A stretch of DNA of 7,711 bases, from contig JAFMIS010000116.1 of assembly GCA_017853915.1 (NCBI GenBank), positions 1-7,711 on the forward strand, in the 5' to 3' direction. This DNA is from a bacterium. Its GTDB lineage: Bacteria > Bdellovibrionota_C > UBA2361 > OMII01. The translations under genes were made by a program, and so were the position numbers. This document shows, piece by piece, positions 4,806 through 7,711 of this stretch. The notes beneath the pieces are model-generated. The model worked only from the letters and a program-made list of their open reading frames with translations, did no database searches and was not told the origin of the DNA. How positions within the stretch are numbered: position 1 is the first letter of the stretch; each line of letters opens with the position of its first letter.

Positions 4806-5816
4806 CTATGCTCGATGGCTTGCTCGGATAAGGCGGTCCATGATAGCGGCACCCAGCCCACTAGGCTCGCACGTATCGACCACAATGAGGTCAAGTCCCA
4901 TATCGTCGAGTGAATGGAGGGCGGCAAAGAGCTTGGCCGCGATCTGCTCGACATCTCCTGTGTGGCTGAGGCGCTCAACGACCTCTGCTGGGCATGGGAG
5001 CGTGTTATTAGAGAACATAATGACCCCGATCTTTTTTGGTAGCGGTGTAATAGACTTCAGCTCAGGGAGTAAGATAACCGGCGTCCTTGGTGCGTAGTGC
5101 TTCGCTAAAAGTCCGGGTGAAAGGAGGAGGGCGGGACTGGATCCTGCGCTCGTGTGTGAGGTGATTGAAACCTCGCATGCAAGGAGGCCCGATATCTCCT
5201 CAGCTGTAATCGCGCCTGGTCGCAGAATCGTCGGAGTCTCGTCGAGCAGAGATAGCACGGTAGACTCAAGACCCACAGTGCACGGACCACCCTCAAGTAT
5301 GCAGGGCACCTGGTTGCCGAGCATGTCGCGCGCGTGGCGCGAGGTAGTGGGGCTTATGTACATCGATGGGTTCGCGCTCGGGGCGGCAAGCGGGCGTTGG
5401 CAGAGTTCAATCAGTCGCAAGGTAACGGAGTGTCGAGGAATCCGAAGAGCTACTGAATCACCACCGGCGCACACCGTATCCGCTATCTCCCGCCCCTTGG
5501 GGAGAATAACGGAGAGTGGCCCCGGCCATAACGGAGCGAGCGCGCGTATTCGAGACCCAACGAGTTTGGGGTCAAACGAGCGAGTAATATCTGAGTAGCG
5601 AAAGATATCATCGATGCTTCCAACGTGGACGATCAGGGGATTATTTGATGGACGGCCTTTGACCTCAAAGATCTTTGCTACCGCCTCAGCGTTCGTGGCA
5701 TCAGCGGCGAGACCATACACGGTTTCCGTCGGAACGACGACCAGGTGCCCGTGCCGAATGAGATCAGCCGCGGCTGCTATCTCTGTATCGGATGAGAAAC
5801 GGAACGAGGAATTCAT
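4806..5816 (-). CDS. sua5: L-threonylcarbamoyladenylate synthase, Sua5 type (TsaC/YwlC)
   Basis: 336 residues, normal for two-domain Sua5. It makes threonylcarbamoyl-AMP from threonine, bicarbonate and ATP, the first step of the t6A modification at position 37 of tRNAs that read ANN codons. The YrdC-like domain carries PTETVYGL (29-36) and KGRPSNNPLIVH (53-64), which hold the nucleotide and substrate site, followed by WPGPLSVILPK, RPLAAPSANPS, GLESTVL and ILRPGAIT. The C-terminal Sua5 domain opens with SPGLLAKHYAPRTPVILL, the known linker/hinge signature, and ends in GAAIMDRLIRAS. The ATG at 5816 has no Shine-Dalgarno sequence, but a TTGCTT/TACAAT promoter with 17-base spacing ends 8 bases before it, so the mRNA may be leaderless. 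It stands alone as a unit, facing the infC-DUF6178 operon, with the structured tandem repeat immediately behind its stop. The other t6A genes (tsaB, tsaD, tsaE) are not in the window. Confidence 0.95.
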   Translation of the reverse strand: MNSSFRFSSDTEIAAAADLIRHGHLVVVPTETVYGLAADATNAEAVAKIFEVKGRPSNNPLIVHVGSIDDIFRYSDITRSFDPKLVGSRIRALAPLWPGPLSVILPKGREIADTVCAGGDSVALRIPRHSVTLRLIELCQRPLAAPSANPSMYISPTTSRHARDMLGNQVPCILEGGPCTVGLESTVLSLLDETPTILRPGAITAEEISGLLACEVSITSHTSAGSSPALLLSPGLLAKHYAPRTPVILLPELKSITPLPKKIGVIMFSNNTLPCPAEVVERLSHTGDVEQIAAKLFAALHSLDDMGLDLIVVDTCEPSGLGAAIMDRLIRASHRA

Positions 5817-5824
5817 AGGGACAA

Positions 5825-5853
5825 ATTGTATGAGGCAACGCGGGGCAAAGCAA
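5825..5853 (-). promoter_or_regulatory. Promoter of Sua5
   Basis: On the minus strand TTGCTT (5853-5848) and TACAAT (5830-5825) are separated by exactly 17 bases. The -10 ends 8 bases before the ATG, so the start of transcription should fall at or next to the first codon. The box lies between the upstream unit's terminator-like hairpin and the gene. Confidence 0.55.
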
Positions 5854-5866
5854 AGGGGGCACAGCT

Positions 5867-5894
5867 AAAAAACAGCCAAAGAGCCTCTTTTAGG
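5867..5894 (-). terminator. Intrinsic terminator candidate of the upstream minus-strand unit
   Basis: Read on the minus strand, AAAG and CTTT pair around AGGCT, with an outer CC/GG pair after a two-base bulge, and the stem is followed by CTG and six Ts (5872-5867). It lies about 35 bases behind the TAA at 5929 and ahead of the Sua5 promoter, the expected position. Confidence 0.45.
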
Positions 5895-5928
5895 GACCCG
5901 GCGCAGGTATTTATCTTGTCACGCGCTC

Positions 5929-6297
5929 TTAGTCTTCCCGATAGATACCCAAGCCAAGTTTATATCCTCCAACATCGTGCGCGAGGGCAAATTCCTCAGC
6001 GAGGTAATTGACCGTCTTTTTTATTGACGTCGTTGCCTCAGGTGGGAGTAGCTCTTTGAGGCGAGTGTGAATTCTCTCAGTCAGCTGCTCCGCGGAGGTC
6101 AGTAGACTATCCGCGCGAATTACCTCAAGAATTGCTTGCTGAAGAGTCGGATTCATAATCCCATACGCCACGAGATCCGCTCCAAGGTTGGTTCGCATGC
6201 TACGCAGCTCATGAACCAAATCGGAGAATACTTCAGCGACGTCTGGGTGTTTCGGAGCTGAGTGCAGAGCGATCGTTAAAGTGAGGTTATTTTTCAC
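5929..6297 (-). CDS. Distal part of an unrecognised protein, separated by an in-frame TAG
   Basis: From the GTG at 6297 this frame codes 122 residues to a TAA at 5929. It is in the same frame as the 364-residue ORF upstream (6424-7518), and the codons between them are open apart from one TAG at 6424-6426. No ATG, GTG or TTG occurs between that TAG and 6297, and no good Shine-Dalgarno sequence precedes 6297, so independent translation looks poor. The part begins with a beta-strand-like NNLTLTIALHS, then an amphipathic helix VAEVFSDLVHELRSM, then helical segments around LQQAILEVIRADSLL and AEQLTERIHTRLKELL, and ends in GGYKLGLGIYRED. I do not recognise a family. It is most simply the C-terminal part of the upstream protein, cut off by a nonsense codon. 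A sequencing error, readthrough or a true second gene remain possible. Confidence 0.5.
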   Translation of the reverse strand: MKNNLTLTIALHSAPKHPDVAEVFSDLVHELRSMRTNLGADLVAYGIMNPTLQQAILEVIRADSLLTSAEQLTERIHTRLKELLPPEATTSIKKTVNYLAEEFALAHDVGGYKLGLGIYRED

Positions 6298-6426
6298 CCA
6301 TACAGGAGCCTCAAATGCGGCTGGTTCGCTTTGAATATGGCGGTTGGTATCGATAAGGTTTCGGTCGAATGTTTCGTTTTCCGATATAATAAGGTTCTGG
6401 AGCGCTTCGATACGCGAGGCATCCTA
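6298..6426 (-). other. Open in-frame bridge after the TAG stop
   Basis: The 42 codons following the TAG (6424-6426) read on without a stop into the distal ORF: DASRIEALQNLIISE, ETFDRNLIDTNRH and EPAAFEAPVWVK are among them. The composition is protein-like, with a helix-forming start, as expected for DNA that was coding until recently. With this bridge the whole frame from 7518 to 5929 has 530 codons including the TAG and the final TAA. Confidence 0.6.
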
Positions 6427-7518
6427 AGTGTTTCTCGCGAGTCCGGTAAGTGTAGTAAGAGATTTATCTAGTAGCTTTTGATATGCCTCGACCTCCCGTT
6501 CTTTGGTTGAATTAAGTAGCTGTTCATCGAGGGAGATATCGAAGAAATCGTCTCCATAGTGGGCCGCCAGAATCGCTTCTTGGCGCCCGATGGCCAGCAC
6601 CGACGCGATGCCGCACATTCCCCTCAGATCCTCTTGCTGCGCAAAGTCACGCATGACCTCGGCAAGGTAATCAATACTTTCACACGGCACGGGGCCTTCT
6701 CTATGTAAAAATACGGTGTCGATGAACACCTTTGTCGCACCAGCCCAGTGATGGACCGATGACTCGGAGAGGAGATGATCGGGAGCCTCAAACAGAGAAA
6801 TCGCTCCCTGAGCCCGAATCGCCTGCACGAGGAGTTTATTGAGTACCTTCTCATTCTCGGGAGGGCCGTGGTCTCGGTAGTCAGTCGCGACTTTGAGAAT
6901 CCGACTTCGGAAAATCTCGATCGCTCTATGGTTCAGTTCTGGGAGTTCCAAGATTGCGCGTGTGAGCACAGCGATGTTCATATTCGGATGGACTCCACAC
7001 GGTTTGTGAATCAGCTCAAAGATCGCTTCAAGGTCTCTCACGGCGTCGACTCGATGATTATGGATCGAGATCGAAATTGAAGGAGGATCATGTAGGACAG
7101 TCTCGGGAGTATAGGCGCCGAACGCCTTCCGAAGGACCTCTATCTCCTCTCGTGGCGTATCCGCCTGCAAGAGACAGGTGAGAGATATCGATACCTCTTG
7201 AGGGGTAGAAGCGGACGTAGGCGTCGACGAGAAAGTAATCGAGATCTCCTTGATGGACGGGATCACAGTTCTGCGAGTGTCGACATCAAAGATAGACGTC
7301 CCACAATGAGACGATGGTTCCTCAACAAATGAGGCGGTACGAGTGAGATTAAATTCCCGCGCTATACACTTAAAGCGCTCGACCTGGTCACCAAGCGCAC
7401 TGAGAGCGTTGTCCCGTGCTCCACCATTAGGTGAGAGGAGAAGGTCTAACAGGGCAGCCTCCGGCTGTGGCGGCTGCGGTGAATCAGGCCTCGGGGTGTG
7501 GCTATCGGGTCGGCGCAT
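6424..7518 (-). CDS. Unrecognised hypothetical protein, probably the N-terminal part of a longer one
   Basis: 364 residues from the ATG at 7518 to a TAG at 6424. An in-frame stop lies 12 bases upstream of the ATG, so no longer start exists. There is no Shine-Dalgarno sequence. The first 22 residues are rich in Pro, Arg, Ser and His and look disordered (RRPDSHTPRPDSPQPPQPE), followed by a helix EAALLDLLLSP. The body then has strand-then-helix units: EVSISLTCLLQADTP with EEIEVLRKAF, and SISISIHNHRVD with AVRDLEAIFELIHK. The remainder is mainly helical. There is no signal peptide, transmembrane segment or recognisable catalytic motif. The frame continues past the TAG for another 164 codons with matching character, so the natural protein was probably about 528 residues. 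The nearest downstream gene on the strand is Sua5, behind a terminator-like hairpin, so the two are probably independent. Confidence 0.65.
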   Translation of the reverse strand: MRRPDSHTPRPDSPQPPQPEAALLDLLLSPNGGARDNALSALGDQVERFKCIAREFNLTRTASFVEEPSSHCGTSIFDVDTRRTVIPSIKEISITFSSTPTSASTPQEVSISLTCLLQADTPREEIEVLRKAFGAYTPETVLHDPPSISISIHNHRVDAVRDLEAIFELIHKPCGVHPNMNIAVLTRAILELPELNHRAIEIFRSRILKVATDYRDHGPPENEKVLNKLLVQAIRAQGAISLFEAPDHLLSESSVHHWAGATKVFIDTVFLHREGPVPCESIDYLAEVMRDFAQQEDLRGMCGIASVLAIGRQEAILAAHYGDDFFDISLDEQLLNSTKEREVEAYQKLLDKSLTTLTGLARNT

Positions 7519-7711
7519 GCGGAGGTTAGATTAGTCAAAAACGTTACCGTTGGTATGCATGGTTACCCGAAAAGCGTGACATTTCTGAGCTAGGGATGAC
7601 TTTATGACGGATCGTAGCTGTGAACAGTGATTCGTCCGGTGTACGTGGCCGGATGTGTTTTACTGCGCGCCTTGCTCTCCGCAGTGGGCGAAGTCACTGA
7701 TAGGCAAAGTT
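7519..7711. other. Right-edge stretch without a supported gene
   Basis: It contains the upstream region of the minus-strand gene, with no convincing promoter: TAATCT at 7533-7528 on the minus strand is a weak -10, 9 bases before the ATG. A plus-strand frame opens with GTG at 7627 (IRPVYVAGCVLLRALLSAV) and runs off the window, and a minus-strand frame ending in TAA at 7604-7602 is also open to the edge. Neither is long enough to choose. Confidence 0.4.

Noticed and set aside
4532..4978. A 148-residue minus-strand frame with an internal repeated peptide (WAHRGPTLTVGDK, SLFPRIFHGERS)
   Set aside because: It exists because the 120-base repeat period is a multiple of three. It overlaps the end of Sua5 in another frame, and the differences between copies change residues freely, so it looks like a translated extragenic repeat.
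5152..5598. A 148-residue plus-strand frame inside Sua5
   Set aside because: It is a shadow on the strand opposite a clearly conserved gene.
6424..6426. TAG read as pyrrolysine or another recoded residue
   Set aside because: At least five other genes in the window end in TAG, no pyrrolysine genes are visible, and a simple nonsense mutation explains the data.
7627..7711. Plus-strand frame from a GTG at 7627 running off the right edge
   Set aside because: It has only 28 codons, no Shine-Dalgarno sequence and no clear family match, and an opposite-strand frame is also open, so it cannot be supported.

Overview
The window looks like an ordinary chromosomal stretch from a bacterium with roughly balanced base composition. 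A Deltaproteobacteria-type lineage (Myxococcota, Bdellovibrionota, Desulfobacterota or SAR324-like) is my best guess. The main reason is a good match to the DUF6178 family, which I associate with those groups; this is inference from memory, not a search. Two universal genes anchor the region: translation initiation factor IF-3 (infC) and the Sua5-type threonylcarbamoyl-AMP synthase, which takes part in tRNA t6A formation.

Layout. At the left edge (about 1-52, minus) there may be the first codons of a LipB-like gene. Next comes about 300 bases of non-coding, fold-prone DNA, then a 36-codon small ORF with a perfect ribosome-binding site (369-479, plus) and a two-helix membrane protein (508-1176, plus). 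A small conserved-looking protein (1271-1618, minus) diverges from an exported six-cysteine protein (1762-2403, plus) across a gap with dyads and a TATAAT box. infC (2565-3137, plus, TTG start) is followed 14 bases later by a DUF6178 protein (3152-4444); the two look like one operon. About 360 bases between convergent genes hold an imperfect 120-base tandem repeat with strong hairpins. Sua5 (4806-5816, minus) has its own promoter-like sequence, placed just after a terminator-like hairpin that closes the next minus-strand unit. That unit (5929-7518, minus) is an unrecognised reading frame of 530 codons split by one in-frame TAG.

How they fit together. infC and Sua5 both serve translation but point towards each other and are not in one unit. 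infC lacks its usual partners rpmI and rplT downstream. Several genes here lack a Shine-Dalgarno sequence; two of these have a -10-like hexamer 7-8 bases before the start codon, which suggests leaderless mRNAs, while infC, DUF6178 and the small ORF have clear purine-rich sites. I see no mobile element genes, CRISPR array, tRNA or rRNA. Nothing here amounts to a clear new multi-gene system; the best leads are the amber-split gene, the structured tandem repeat, the infC-DUF6178 pairing and the small ORF.
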